Source: Saccharina japonica
Lineage: Eukaryota > Sar > Phaeophyceae > Laminariales > Laminariaceae
Direction: 5' to 3'
Length of the DNA stretch: 64,000 nt
Assembly (NCBI GenBank): GCA_008828725.1
Contig: MEHQ01000823.1
Span: forward strand, 40,038 to 104,037
In this document: positions 43,104 to 57,227 of the stretch, piece by piece
Layout: every line of letters starts with the position of its first letter
Position numbering within the stretch: the first letter of the stretch is position 1
Notes under the pieces: model-generated
Database searches by the model: none
The model's input: the letters and a program-made list of their open reading frames with translations, nothing else
What the model was told of the DNA's origin: nothing
Made by a program: the position numbers and the translations under genes

Positions 43104-46100
43104 TTTGTACGGATCCCCCCATAAAGAATAACCTACATTTCGCCCTGTCACGATATCATGAGCAAACCTCCCAGCGATTACAGTGAACCAAGGGTAGACA
43201 ACAAAAAAATGCAGAATATACAACGTTACAATGCTGCCGCCCATAAGGCACCAGCAAGTAAAACGGTGGGTGTGTGATCCGTCGACCCGCGCTGTATTGA
43301 TGTGACTATGAAATGTATGGTGTGTTTATCGGAGCCTGCGGTCCGTGATCAAGCGTCCATCTTTCTGTGCTAACGTTGAGTGTCGCAGATGCAATCTGAT
43401 TTTGGACTGAAAGGTAACGATCGGATAGCACGAAACGACTACAACATACGTTACAACCCTGCCGATCACAACAAGCAGGAGCGGGCCACACCAAGCACGT
43501 GCGGCATACCCGCCGTTTCCTTCTGTAGCTAATAGTAGTTGCTGTATCGGGGGCTTCTATCTGTCCTCAGTCATCAAGATTCACCATGGTTCTCTCATCT
43601 GCCGCTGGACTGTCCATAATATGTGTCGCGCGTATGTGCGCGCGCCTCGATAAATACGACATAGAAGCATTGAGCTTTGGCGATATGGTAAATTAGTCAC
43701 GATGCCCCATTTGGGATTCGAAGGAGTGAGTTCAATATTCGGCGAGTGCATGCTGAATTTTGTTTCAAAAAATTGTTTTGTATTGTGTACGTAACCCAGA
43801 CACCAGACACCGCAGACAGCAGACTAGCACGCAGAATGCGCTCTAAAACCAGCTAAATACAATGATATATATATATACACGCCTGCCGCCCGACAGCAGA
43901 AAAAAACGCAAGACCACGCGCATTCTGTTTTTCGTCTGCGCTGTGTTGCTCGGGGCCCCTACTGTTGTACTTTAGAGTTGCTGTACTTATCAGACCCTGC
44001 AATCTGTACACCTGGGCGTCTCTGCCGCTTCTGTTGCTGTGATGTACTGCAATTGGCAGCAGCAGAAGCAAAGTAAGAGTGCGACTTGAGTAGGCAGCCG
44101 AGAGCGCAGGCTATTCGCAGTCAACAGGGTGATGCGCTGCATACTTCACATATATATACACCAGTGGATTCATAAATACAACGAGATAAAACTAATAAGG
44201 AACGCTGCGGCGAAAAATCATGAAGGGCCATATCTATCAAACTCGTCAAGCTGTCCTTCGAACAGCGAGTTACGGGTTAGCGGTGCACGGTGCACCTTTG
44301 GAAATTACACATCAAAACCAAGTCACTTGTTTTCAGCCCGCACACAAAGAGGCTGTACGCATCGATTTCCTTAGTAAAACCAAGACGTCTGTATCCCTGG
44401 AAGCAAACGAACCAAGTCAATTTCGACCCCCCGCAAGAAATATCGAAACAATCACGACCGCTCGCAAGAAAAACAAGACAAATTCGACCACGACGCAGAA
44501 ATAAACAAACTCTGAACCTAACACCTAAATCAAGTCAATTGCGATCACCATTTTGAAACCAAGACAATATTCCACGATAAAACTAAGTCAATTTCAACCA
44601 CGTATTCAATAACTAACTACCCACACTTGAGCTCAGTCGATTTATAGTAACACACCAAAATCAAGTATTGCTTTGCTTTAACAAAAACCTCGTGTATTTC
44701 TATCCAGAAACTACGTAAACCTTCGACAGTTTCGAACCCCACATAAAAAAAGCAGACTGCGATACCTAGAGTAAACTCAAGTCACTTTACACCACCCCCC
44801 CCCTATAAATATATGATATATTTATAGGTTGGGATGGCGTCGGTTGGCAACGACGCTGTAAAACACGCCACTCGCTGCGTGAGCTAGACAACCAGGGTGC
44901 TGTTTTTTTGTTTTTTTGGCGGTCACCAAAGCTGGCGGTCGAGTAGATCATTTGTGCGGGGTGGAGAACCTTTGCTCCGCACAAGGGGAATGGTCGTACC
45001 ACGTAGTGTTAATATGGTAAGGCGTCCGCGAGGCAGTTACATAGTAAAACCCATTGCTGTCTCCGGAAGTGGCCACACCAGAAATTAAATTAACTCATTG
45101 AAGCTGTCGTCCATATGCAAGTCCGCCTCAGAGGCGGTTCTTAGCAGGATGCAGCTCACCCTCCATGCGACTCGCCCAATACCTCACGCCGCTTCGCGCT
45201 TGGTGCAAGCAATGTCTGCCTGGTTGGTGAAAACCCAACGTGCTCCGTCCCGGCATTATAGGGATGCGAGGGTCTATGGTCATATGACTACGGCCGTGCA
45301 CGACATGAGTACACCCCTCACAGAAGAAGTTATTCGCGGCACAAATACACAAACCGCCCTTCACAAAATAATGAAGTATGTTGCGACCATCTACACAGAA
45401 TTGCAGTCAATTTTTGTTCACACAATAAACCAAAGGCGTTTCGCCCCTGTACAAAAACCAAGCTCGTTTCGACCCCCCCTACTTCAACCAAGTCAGTTTC
45501 AACCCGCCTAAACGAAAACGCAGATGTTTCCCAACATCGTACTATGATACAGTAATCATATGATTTCATACCATGTGCTGTAGGTTTTCAAATCGTATTG
45601 CGAAACTCCCCTGAGCACACCTCGAAGGGGAACTTTGCATTACTGTTACGATAAGTACCGTGTACGTACTACCCAATCTGTACCCACAACTACCGTGCGT
45701 TTGGATGGTGCAGGCAGCACTCCATTCAGCAGCTGGTGTAGTCAGCAGCAACGAGTTGGTGAGTTGTGGGGACGGGGGAGTGTCTATGCTGTAGTTGAGT
45801 GGATACCCGCGGCCATGTCAGCTCAGTTTGTAGATTAACTTAATATACTTTGTGCGCTTACTTCGTCTGGTGTGTTTTACGTGGGCAAGAGTCATGCTTG
45901 CCAGCCGAATTAAGTTGTTTATTGGTTTTCGGGTCTTCGAAGGGGTCCAGCACCTTCGGGTTAGGTCTGTGCAGAAGGAACAATGAGGACATTGAGTGTT
46001 TTATATACTGGTTGAGTCACATTGCCCACAATGTCTCAAAGTCGGCATAGCGGTTTCAGACCGTGAAGTCGAGAAACCGTTAGCCAACTTGAACTTAGAG

Positions 46101-46899
46101 TAGAACATTATCCGTAGAATATGTAAAAAACATTGACAGAGCAACGAGAAAATCACTACGTACATATTCGAGAACGGAGAAGCGGGTTTAAAACCGCTGA
46201 AAAAAATGAGTGCCTCGCTCGCGTGTTCGACATGTGCCTTCGTTTAGAGTGCGAAAAAAGACAGCACAACCGTAGCACAACAGAGCTTGCCCTCGAGCCG
46301 CCAACGTTTTAGAGTGGACGCTCGGAAAATAATAGAGCGGAAGACATGTAAAATGGTGCACATTACATAGCTCGGGCGTTGTGTGCTATTGACAGAAGAA
46401 ACCCTGTCGGCCTGCTATTGTGTTCAGGCTGGGCTGCATGCCGAACAAGAGAGCACTCCCGCGTTGAGCGTGTTATCCGCGGTGCAGCGTGCACCGGGCT
46501 GGTAGCCATTGTTTGAGCGCTTGTCTCCCGCCAGTCGACGTTTAGTGGGGGTGGGTGTTTGCACGATGTATTGTGTGCCGGGCCGTGTCGTGTATATTGA
46601 TATGTTTTTTTACGTTTGCTGTGTCTGTGTTCTCGATACAGTCCTGTAAATGACGAGGTCGATTATGCGTTTTCCAGTTCATACGTATGTATATGATATA
46701 CACGCGTGGGTTTAATCAATGCGGGATGCCCCTCACCACCGTGGACACTGCTGCTGTTGCAAGGCGAGTTCATGCTACACCAAGAATCCTGTTGTACTTG
46801 GGTTTGGTGCGTGAGCTGTATGGCGGGTTTGTGCATTGTCCTCGCAGAGCGGGCGCTGTGTGATGTGCGATCTTGCGCACTCGCACGGTAACAACATCT
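43104..46899. other. Unassigned DNA with CAA(G)TCAATTTCGACC repeats
   Basis: No supportable gene. Between 44,320 and 44,780 and again at 45,400-45,510, degenerate words of the type CCAAGTCA(A/G)TTTC(A/G)ACC recur at irregular spacing. 44,795-44,830 contains a run of C and a short AT palindrome TATAAATATATGATATATTTA-like segment. Confidence 0.4.
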
Positions 46900-46919
46900 G
46901 GATTTGAAGCAAAAATGTT

Positions 46920-47110
46920 CAGAAGTTTACTACAAAATAGTGTACTAAGTACTTCGTCAGAAAAGTGACCGAGTACACCATTTGAGAAAACCCATACCCC
47001 ACGCTGGTCGTTTTGGGTTAAACAAGCACATGTTGTTGCATCGTTTAGAACTCAACAGGGGCGTGTTTCGTTCAGATTCACAGATAAGCGCCAATTGGGA
47101 GCTTATCATA
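46920..47110 (+). repeat. Diverged dispersed repeat shared with 58.79-58.95 kb
   Basis: Shared words include AAAAGTGACC.AGTAC, TTTGAGAA, ACGCTGGTCGTT and AAGCGCC, in the same order and spacing as at 58,790-58,950. Divergence is high. The ORFs across both copies (46,982-47,290 and, on the other strand, 58,454-59,110) are therefore unlikely to be independent genes. Confidence 0.5.
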
Positions 47111-50100
47111 TTTCCATACATAATGAAGAACACAACAAAACCAATAATTTATATGATACCCGTACAACCTTTGACCTTTCACGACCTGAGCGAAGCGATC
47201 GGCGACTACCCACACGCCGACAGCACACGGTACATCATAAATGTTGCCAACGGTGACCACCGACAGTGTCCAACTCCTTTCATCCCATAGAGCAGCAGTA
47301 CAAGCCATCATACGAGCCTGATGTACGGAAACTCTCTACCCTATTCGTGCAACAGCAGCAAGGGTGGAGACCGGCGAGCTAGACATGCTACTTTAATATA
47401 TCTCCTTTTTATTGATATACCTATGATTGTGGTGAAATCGATCCTACACTTTGATTCATCTCCGGATCTCTCCCGCATGTAAAGCCCTTCTCGCGCGGTT
47501 TATTCGCCTGTGCACGTGTCCGCCTCGACCGTGGCGGCTGGTGATGACGATACTCGCGCTCGGCGCCGCACACCCCCGTTCAGGCGCTCGGCATCGGAAT
47601 CTAAGGCGGGTATTTCCGCACTTTTCGAGCCCGGTCCGCCCTCTCTGTGTTTTGATGCAACGCCTCGCCACATGGTTACAATTTTATCGTGATTTCTTCG
47701 GGGGAGTGCTCCCCGGCCTCCGGTGCCTCGGAAGGTTCGACCGCCCTGTCGGCGCCGCCGTAAAATGGAAACTGTGCGGCCGAACGCAAGGTCAAGATCT
47801 ACGACATGTTTCGCACTCCTGGCTCATAACCGCCGTCCATGTTTCGTTTCGATTTCGTAAAGTACGCCAGAAAACGCCACGGTTTCGTTTTGCGGAGAGC
47901 ACTAGAGCTTGAGCAAAGAACCTGTTATTTCGTCTTGTTCACAAGCGCGAGCATGACCGATGTGGGCGCTGGCGGGCGCAGGCGTGTAGAGGGTATCAGT
48001 AAAGGGATCAGGGGACGGAGTAGAAATATCTCAGTAGTTTCCTCGTGGAGAGGGGACAGTCGTACGAAGTCGACTATGAAGGGGGAAACAGCACAAATGC
48101 GTACGACGTGAAGATCACCTTCTGGACGAAACTTTAGGGAGCACTAAATTTTGAAATAGTAGATGGCCAGGGGGGCGGTGTGGCTGCTTCCCATGTGTGG
48201 TGTTTTATATATTGAACGACAGGAAGGCAGGCAGTTTTGCGCTGCTGCATCTACTGTGCGGGCCAGCAGAGCCGTAGATTCATCCGCCGATGCCCTGCTG
48301 CACCAGCTAAGAGCGAAAGACGGAGACATAACATACGAACATGCAGATAATCAGATATGTATAGTTTTTACGCAGCCGGGTCCGTCGGTGCAGCGAATGG
48401 CGGGCCATACATATTGTTTCCACAATTCAGATAAAGCATATTCGTGCAATGAGCAGCCGTCACGAGAAGGACAAGACAGACCAAACGCACACTGCAAGGG
48501 CGGTGTGTTGTCTTACGGGCTTGAACTTGCATATACCTGGCAGTATGAGTCCTGGTGATATAGTACCACTCGGAATTTATATCGTGTGTGGGTAAACACC
48601 GTGTTGTTTTTGCAGGGCAATGTGTGCTGCTTATTATCTGTGTTTTATCGAGGAGATTAATCGTACCCGTACCTACACTCGCCTGGCAGTACGAGTCGTC
48701 GTACCTGGTATATCTAGTGGATGCCATCGTTTGTGTGTACGCTGTAATGTTCTGCGGCATAGGGTGAACTCATAATTTCCTGGTCTCCCTCGGGGATGCT
48801 GTGATACTCGTACAGATAGTGTGCACTATCGAGTGGCACAACCTGGGCATCGTCAAAATCCCAAAGGTTATCTTTTGATTCGTCGATTCGTGACCATTGG
48901 TCGCTGGTGTGTAGAAAACAGAAAACAAAAACTCTCGACCCCTCGCCAATCCCAAGAACGGAACCAATTTAAAAGTTTGACATCGATCGACAACACAAGG
49001 ATTACGTCATGGACTCTTAATGCGTCGCCCTGGTTGGAGGTTCCCAACTCACCCTAGTGTCACATTTCTCACACCCCGGTCGATGATATGTTGGGAGGTG
49101 CCGACTAGGCGTCTGATACAAACACATTTGGCAGCTGATGTGACGAAAACAGACGACTACCACTCTTGATCACTCTCCGACGGCCGAAAATGGGACCGTT
49201 TTATGGCTATTGAACAAAGACGGTAGGACGCCGTGAGCGACCGTTCACCCCCTAGACTACGGATCGCAAGGAAACATTCGAGGTCGATATGTATATTTGC
49301 TGGCCTTGTCTGGTATCATATGGGTTAGTTGTAGAACATCGTACCCGTATGTAATCAAAATGCTGCACGTATCGTTCTCGTATACACTACCAGGTGTAAG
49401 TCATATGTACACATTATACGTATCGATTTTGTATAAGTGTACACGCATATACTATTGTATATGCTTGAGTAGCAATGAAAACAGGAAACATGATTGTGGC
49501 GTATTGTGCCTGTCACTATCTCACAGGTCAGATAGTGGCGAGACTCGCTTTTCTACTGGATTTTTCAAGTTTGGGAGCATAGTGGACGTACTAGGGGCTC
49601 CACATAAGGGGTACACACATATTATTTGGCACCATGTTACTGAGAAGGCGGTGAACGAGCCGCAAAGTGGCACTATACAGTTTGGTCTAAACCCCTTGCT
49701 TTCAAATTTCAACAATTTCCTTCATTTATATTGTCATAAAATCGCCTGGTTTCAATTTACATTAAATCTCTTGACTTCAATTTAGGTAAAATCACTTGAT
49801 TTCAATTTTCATTTTTTGTAACCGGAATTTTGAAGCCGCGGTAGATGACCGCAGAGTTGCACTCTTGAGAAAGCATGAGAGATCTCGATGGTACTTAATT
49901 CCTTGTGCGACTGTCGCATGATACGGTAAAGGTGTAAGCACCATGATTTTGCCTTATAAGGATGGTCACATGAGCAGCTGTACCTCGCCAAAAAACTATT
50001 TTTTTGGAAGAAAACAAAAGTGCTACATACACAACCAACAAATCCGTGGCCTTACGTAAAACATAAAAACTACATTAAGGAGTCCACTGGAGGAATTAAT

Positions 50101-52466
50101 GTCTGACGATGTTGGGTTAAGGGGCCCCTTCATTCCGAAATAATTTGAGCGAACATGTGGTATATCTATCGTAGCACGCGTCGACTGCAATCAACATCAG
50201 CTATATAGGGCGGTCAGGACAGCGGTAAGTACAGAAGTTGCAACGAAGGGGGTGTTGAGATAGGGCACGTGGCCTTTAGGATAGTGCAGGGTAGTTGCAT
50301 GGGTGTAAGATGGACGTGCTTTCCGCAGTAAAGGTTCTGCCGTCTTCCATCTGATCGTCCCAAGAAAACAGACTCAAACTGGGTTTCGACAAACAATACT
50401 TGCTTGTCTCCAACGGGGGTATATTCCATTTGTTTTCAATAGCATAGCACGCAGAGGGGTTGCTCTGCATGCGGTCCCAGTGACACCTACTAGTATTATA
50501 GTTTGGCTGATCCATTCCGCCCCTTGGCGAATCCATTCAACCAAAATCCACGGAATGAGGCCATACTTGGTTAAGGCATGTGGTAGGTCGGCTGGCGGGA
50601 TTCCCGCCGCCTCGCCTGTCTGTGAAATTTGGTGATAGTAGCACTCATTCAATCCGCGATGAATCGTAGTTTGATGGACTCTGTGTACTGCTGCTGCTAC
50701 TACCAGTGCTGTGTGTGTCATCCGTGTGTCAGTAGAGTCTACCACCTTCATCCTCCAGCAATGGTTTGTACTTGGAGAACAAGAAACAAAATAACTACTG
50801 CTGTGCCTATCTCTACTGCAGATGCTGCTAATGTATTAGAATACGTCTGACGCACCGCGCTACCTGGCGCTTCGATCCAATCAATAATCCATAGAGCGAG
50901 AAGGAATTATTGACTCGGACACAGGGTGTGTCGGCTGGCCGGGGAGCTGCCCGCCCCGACCCGGTCCCCGCCGCATGGCAAATTCTGTTGAGTGGTGTGG
51001 CGACAAGTACGCTTCACGCACTTGCACAGCCGTATTATATGTAGGGCATTCAATACGCCATCAATCGCAAATGTTCCGTGTGCCTGTACGAGTATATCAT
51101 GATTTCAATCAGTATGAGGTCGAGTGGCGTTACTTGTTGTGTCGTTTCATTTGGCGTTACATTTCGGATGAACATCGTAAAATCGTGAATCATTGACTCG
51201 GACTCACCCATGGCATGGGCTGTGGACCATACACGTAGAGACAACGACGACTGATTGTGGTTCGCATCACACGCACGAATAGCCGTCTGACCCTCTCCGC
51301 TTCATGGGGAGTCCATTCAAACAATATTCCACGGACACGCGTACACGAGGTTGCCGGGCGGGGCACGGGTCGGGGCTGCGCCCCGAACCACTCCTCCCGC
51401 CGCCTCACCTGCGATGCATTAGCTTGTAGCTATGCCTGGTATTATTCATGCACTGCTTTTTTTGTACGTACGTCGTAAAGACGTACTGATACGGAAACTA
51501 TTAATAGCATGTTACTGCTTTGGGCCCTAGGCCCTGGTCGCGCACTAAACAACTTGGAAAATGACGCGAACAAGAGCTGAGCCTAATAAAACTACTCAGA
51601 TGAAACATTGAATTTGTGCGTGATTTTGCAACCGGTTTTTCGAGTGGCAGTTGAAACGTAGGAGGCAAATATCGCGTATTAGACCGACTATCGAATTTAT
51701 GGTTGATACGCGACAGATCAATTTATTGGTTGAACTTGGACTTACTAGAAAGTTTTGGGGAGGGGATCGCAAACAATCGATGGAATTAGACGTCAGAACA
51801 CTGTTGAACATCAGGGGATTTGGGGATATATATACTTTGACACGGCAGCATAAACGGATATTATGATTTTGCAAGATTTTGTCGCTGTTTGCTATTTTCG
51901 TGTTTGTGTGGAAGACATCATCGCAGTTGCGATCGTAACCGTCTCCACTTACATAAATAATAAATCCCCATGAGTTTCAATGTCATACATATTGCAAAAA
52001 TTCTCAAGATATATATCCCATCCTATATTTACTCCAAAAATCCCGAAGAGAATCACAGAAAACAGTGAGAAATGGATGCCCAAAACTCGACTCGTAAACG
52101 AAACTCGGTCAAAACTGAGCGGGAAAGCTGATTTCATACTTGTTTCAACATGGTAAAGGTATTGTTTTTATTAAAGTCGGAAAAGAGTTGAAAATAATTT
52201 TCGAAACTCGACTCAGATTCGAACAGTATAACTTAATCTAGATAGCCGCCTCCACACAAATTACAATGAATTGAACATATCGTACAGCAGCACAGGATCA
52301 GCAGCAGTACAGCAGTTGCGCACGAACATATACGTGCATACACAGTATTATATCATACGATACCACGTACGACAGGTAGGTAGTGCGTCTGCGTACGTAC
52401 AGTAGCTAGTTCCTGCTACCAGTGGTACGCAACCAGGTACAAAAACAGCAGAAATGTGGCGGCTAA
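47111..52466. other. Long stretch with no assignable gene
   Basis: GC-rich 47.45-48.1 kb has overlapping frames in several phases, none recognisable. 49,990-50,200 is a dispersed repeat related to 40.55-40.74 kb. 50,530-50,620 and 51,295-51,410 share minus-strand peptide similarity (ILVEWIRQGAE versus ILFEWTPHEAE, each next to proline-rich sequence), suggesting remnants of one gene or transposon family. Nothing else recognised. Confidence 0.4.
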
Positions 52467-52546
52467 CCCCTTAAGAACCAGTCTCACGTTTTTGGGAACA
52501 AACTACTTGAAATTAGTGTGGGATAAGTTTTGCAGTTCTGAAAGGG
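52467..52546. mobile_element. piggyBac-type MITE (80 bp)
   Basis: Begins CCCCTTAAGAACCAGTCTCA after CTAA and ends GCAGTTCTGAAAGGG before TTAA (52,547-52,550). Same short subfamily as 1527-1605 and 14,853-14,932, in opposite orientation. Confidence 0.75.
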
Positions 52547-52550
52547 TTAA

Positions 52551-53589
52551 AAACAGTTGTGCAAGCAGTTATACTATGCGTGCGTGAAACCGAAGATACG
52601 TACGAGTATCCCTATTACTGCACAGCAGTATCCTCGGTAACTCCGCGGGAGCACTGTCAACTCTTGGCATTAAGTCTGACCTCCCTATTTCACCACAACG
52701 CTGTTATACTGCTCTTGATAAATATTGGGGATCGCGCGAGTTTGTCGGCCGTTCAGGCCGCCGGCGAAGCCTCCTCGGCTGGACTTACCCACAGGCTCAA
52801 ATGTATATGGTTGTACCAGGAATAAACCAAGTACTTATAACATGGTGCAGTTTTTTTCAGACAGGTTGGGCCGTGTGCGCGGCATGCCCGTAGACATTCT
52901 AGCGTGCAGTATAAGTAAGGGCTAACGGCATGATAGTCTTCATCACTGTAGAAATGTTCAACAGCGTCTCTATCCCACCAGAGCCACCTCCATTCACTTC
53001 TACAGACATCCATACCAGGTCCATTCCAGCCTGCTCAATGGCAATACAGGTGTTTGAACAAGTCACACCCAAACTCGCACCTGGAGAGATTATGACACTC
53101 CGCGTCAGAACGCCGGCATGCCCGGCACCGTCTTCTTAGGTCGTAGGCTGGCATACTGTAGTACAACTCGCACGTGCGCCGTGCTTGTCGCCATGGTCAC
53201 AGCGATTCGCGGCTGCTCTACATACGAGTATTGCAGCAGTGCGGTAGATTGTATCGTCCATCCTCGCTTTGGTCGCCTACTCGTACTCGTGTCGTATTCC
53301 ACCGCATACCAGGTACCAGGTAGCAGGTACCAGAGAGCACAAACAACTGTCCTCAAGTCAAGCACCGCCGCCACCACCACCACCACCACCACCATCACCA
53401 GCTGAGCACCAGTAGCAGCAGAAACGTGTCGCTGCTGTTGGTGGTGGTGGTTGTGTTTGCTGGTTTAGGTTTTGCAACAAATCTCGATCACTCTCCAAGG
53501 GATGGCAAGAAATAGACCATGTTGTCGAATGCGGCGCAATAATATGATACCAGGTATGGCATATACCAGGCTAGTAGGTGCCGCGAGAC
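52551..53589. other. Unassigned DNA
   Basis: A 69-residue plus frame at 52,930-53,139 looks protein-like (…PACSMAIQVFEQVTPKLAPG) but matches no family I know. 53,370-53,410 is (CAC)n. No other feature. Confidence 0.35.
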
Positions 53590-54440
53590 ACAATCAGGGC
53601 GTGTCTTAACTTCACTTCGCGGGCATTGGAACGGAACGAACGTAAAATTATTTGCCTGAAAAAGTGGTGCTGATTGGATATTGAGAAACAAAAACACCGA
53701 ACAGATTCCAAGCGTTCCAAGCTGTCCGTAAATTTGTAAAGAGGAAGCGTATGTGTCAAAACAGTAATCCTTGTTCAGCAGAACCGAACGGCCCACTTGG
53801 AACGAGATTTACGGCAGTTGATTGGTGCTGGAATGTTGCAACTGGTTGCGACATTTGCTGGGAGGCCCACGAGGGCATGAGGCAAAATGAGATGACATGG
53901 GAGCACGCGATGGAGCACGTGCAGACGCCACAGGTCTCGCCTGCGGTAGGAGTCACGCGATACGGCCATGGCCTGTACAGGAGGCTCACGAGGGAAAAAT
54001 TCGGGTGGCGAACGAGACTGTGGCCATAGATATCTAGCAAAAACGCTGGACCGATGTTCACAGAAGCACCAGGATACCTCGTCGAGCCGCGACGGCGATA
54101 TAATAACTTCTAGACTTGTCCCGAGGCTGCCACTTGGACGGCTAGCACTGCTTGGTCTGAGGCATGTCAGGCGCTCTATTTGCGTGTGAAGCTATCCTCT
54201 GTACCAGGAGCACTCGCTGCCTACGTGACGGTACCCCTGTCCTAGAGTCCAGCTACACAGTCCCGAGGCAAATTTCATGGGTTACTTTCTGTTGCGGCCT
54301 GTTCCAGGATCGGGTGCCTAAAAATTCGATCGGACACAAACAGCAAAAATAGCATGGAATGGAACGAACGAACGCGAATAGTCTCGTTCCGTTCCAGCCA
54401 TTCCAAGCTATCGAATGAAGTTAAGACACGGCTTCTTAGT
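53590..54440. mobile_element. Candidate TIR element (about 850 bp)
   Basis: CGTGTCTTAACTTCACTTCG at 53,600 faces CGAATGAAGTTAAGACACGG at 54,413, and both continue into diverged GGAACGGAACGA sequence. The interior (53,750-54,030) carries a 92-residue plus frame of no known family. Target duplication was not resolved. Confidence 0.45.
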
Positions 54441-54659
54441 TTATTATTAATCATAGCTCTTCGTCGATACATCACGTTCAGCGATGCTCAGGTGACATGC
54501 TCATGTGGCATTCTCATGGGCCTGCATCATGCTATCATCATGCTGTCTGTGCACGTACGTACGTACGTACATAAAATGTGCCTGTTGTATATACGTTCCT
54601 ACGAAAAAGGCTGCTGCAGCAGTACGTATTTATTTTTATCATACGTACGTACGTACGTA

Positions 54660-54985
54660 TTAGAGTACTGATGGCTTAAATACTCGGAGTACTTGAAGTA
54701 TGAGCAGTACTGAAGGCCCAAATACTCCGAGTACTGGGAGTATGAGCAGTACTTATCCTCGAGTACAAGCAGTACTGGAGTAAAAACATCTAAATTACTC
54801 GGAGTACTCCCGAATATCGAGAGTATTGGACACCGAAATACTGCGAGTACACAAAGTACCTAAAATATGTTTTTCTCGAAAATACGAAAATACTCTAATT
54901 AAACTCCGAGGTAATGGGAGCATCTGTGGATTTTGAAATGCTATAAACGCCAGTCGCATGCTCCCAGAACCTGGGAGGTATGGCG
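54660..54985 (-). mobile_element. ACTCGGAGTA element, inverted copy
   Basis: Reverse complement of the element and its flank at 16,808-17,217, including GAGCAGTACTGAAGGCCCAA and the end GGGAGCATCTGTGG, followed by GCTCCCAGAACCTGGGAGG. Its far end is truncated by a TACG run at 54,645-54,660. Confidence 0.7.
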
Positions 54986-55019
54986 GCCGAGTCTTTAAAA
55001 TGGTTGCAAAATGCTCCTT

Positions 55020-55350
55020 AAGTACTTCACACTCCGAGTATACTCCGAGTATCGAGTACATTTCGTACTCCGAGTACTTAAGAGTATTAGTGTACTGGCG
55101 GCCTGAATACTCGGAGTACTTGGAGTATGAGTAGTAAGCCCCAAATACTTGGAGTACAAGGAGTATCAGCAGTATCGGACGCCGAAATACTCCGAGTACA
55201 AGCAGTATTGAGAGTGTTCATACCCGAAATACTCCGAATACGAGCAGTATCCCGGAGTATCGAACCCCGAAATACTCCGAGTAGACGAAGTACCTGAAGT
55301 ATTTTATCTCCAATACTCCTTACTTTACTCCAAGGTACTCGGAGCATCTG
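55020..55350 (-). mobile_element. ACTCGGAGTA element, second tandem copy
   Basis: Same composition, more diverged, with several AAATACTCCGAGTA units and the terminal CTCGGAGCATCTGTTG. Lies directly after the previous copy in the same orientation. Confidence 0.65.
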
Positions 55351-57227
55351 TTGAATATTCGCAGTCAATTTGTTTCCTATTTATTCCTACATATTATTTT
55401 TTAAGTTGAGCCTGTTTCATCTCCATTACTACTTGCGTTAGTGGCCCTACCGCCGTGGGGGCGGGAGGGCCTCTTATTCCCTAGTACTATATAAAACTTT
55501 AGAATGTATTAAAGTAGCAGACACACAAGAAATATATGTTGGGGGCAGTCGAAGTCGTGGCCACGTTGGGTACCAGCAGGATCTGCGTATACGGCGCGCG
55601 ACGGCCTATGTGCTACCTGTGTCCTGCGTAGGCTGTAACATTGTTGTGCACTGTATCCGTTAAAGTTGGAGGCTGTGAGTGTACGTGGCACCGGGGGAAC
55701 AGGGCCACCCTCTGCCTTATTTTGTTTTGTAGAGTTAGGCTACGGCATCGTTAGCCCTTACTGGAACGGCACTTTACGGTATTGTCATTTTCTAACAGAA
55801 GTTACACACGGCCTATCCGCGCTGAATGAGCCTGCATCATCTCGTTGCTACTTGCTCCAACCAAACATATGTGTGCACATGGTAGGTCTTGGAGCAGGTC
55901 GCTCGCACGTCGCGCCGCGCTCCCTGCTGATGCTGCTGCTGCGCGGTCATACTGTAGTACATACTCGTATGTAAGAGGTTTTCTGCACGCGAGGGCTGCA
56001 AGTGGGCGAGTAATGTTGCCATATGGGTTAATGGTTAATAGAGTTGGGCATTGTGGGTGGTCACGATTTTGCGTACAAGTGTTGTGTCATGGGCTGTATT
56101 CATGCAGTCGTCGATGACCCAGGTTTGGTGGTGAGAGGCTTCTTGCAAAAAATATTGGAAATTATGGAAAAAGGCTGCTCGATGAGAACGACCCTTACGA
56201 GGTAATACTATGGGAACACCCGGTACGTACTTGTATACTCATACCTGAGCTGTATCATAAATACGTACCAGTATACGCAAAGGTCGGCGCGAGAGCATAT
56301 TGTCGTTACAATTGATGCTATTATCAGCCATTGGCATCGCGTGTCTCCAGAAATGATTTGTACCGATACGTACGTATTAATAGTTAATACAGCAGTGACT
56401 ACAGTAGTAGCGCTGCGACCATGCCCCCCGCCCTCGCCACTGTATAGGTACGACTACAAGGTTTTTGCGGCTTACGCTTTCCCGCTCAACAAAAAATTGC
56501 ATGATTCAACGACACACGAAAGTACCCTGCAGGCTCAACATTTAAGAGCACGGCAATCTAACAAATTCGTGATTTTGTTTTCAGTTTCAATACTGTTTAT
56601 TGCATGCTTTCGACCTTTCATGACTCGATACCGAAAACGACAGTTCTAATGCTCAGACCTACTCCCTAATGGCCGTTTTCGAAAGCGAAAATTAAGGACA
56701 AAATGTTTGGTGTCGGGCGCCGGATCGATTCGACGCCTGTTTCATCTCGAAATTCACCTCTTACTCGAAAAGGACTTCCCATTTACCTGGTACCTATAGA
56801 CGAATGAGTAAAATGAGTGTTTCTGGGGCTGCTGATACGGTTTAACTAAGATGTTCGACAAAAACGCCGAGCACTACTGTAGTAGGCGAACCTACCTGGG
56901 CCTCGAGTTCGACCGTCTGTAGCGTCCTAAGAACCCACAGCAGTATGTAGATACCATACAGTAGGACCGGAGTCATACAAGTTTCTTGCTGCTGAGTATT
57001 TTTGTTCCGTGATGCCAACACAGCAATGCTTGCCCTCCTTAGCGGATCCAAGGGCCCCAACACCTCCTATAGACCATTACGAGCTAGCTATACGTTGGTC
57101 GAGAGCGGTTCTGCGCATTAGAACTGCAGCTATACCGTGTTCGGTAACGAGTGATGATACGGTGTTATTGTACCAGAAAATATATTGAAGTTGAGCAAAA
57201 GACGCAAATATGGTTTTTTTCACAACG
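55351..57227. other. Unassigned noncoding DNA
   Basis: No gene recognised. GAGCCTG..TCATCTC...TACTTGC occurs near 55,405 and 55,829, a weak local duplication. Confidence 0.4.

Noticed and set aside
47451..48111. GC-rich ORF cluster of up to 153 codons
   Set aside because: Several phases on both strands are open and none gives a recognisable or consistently protein-like product. It may be a decayed gene, but the evidence is too thin.
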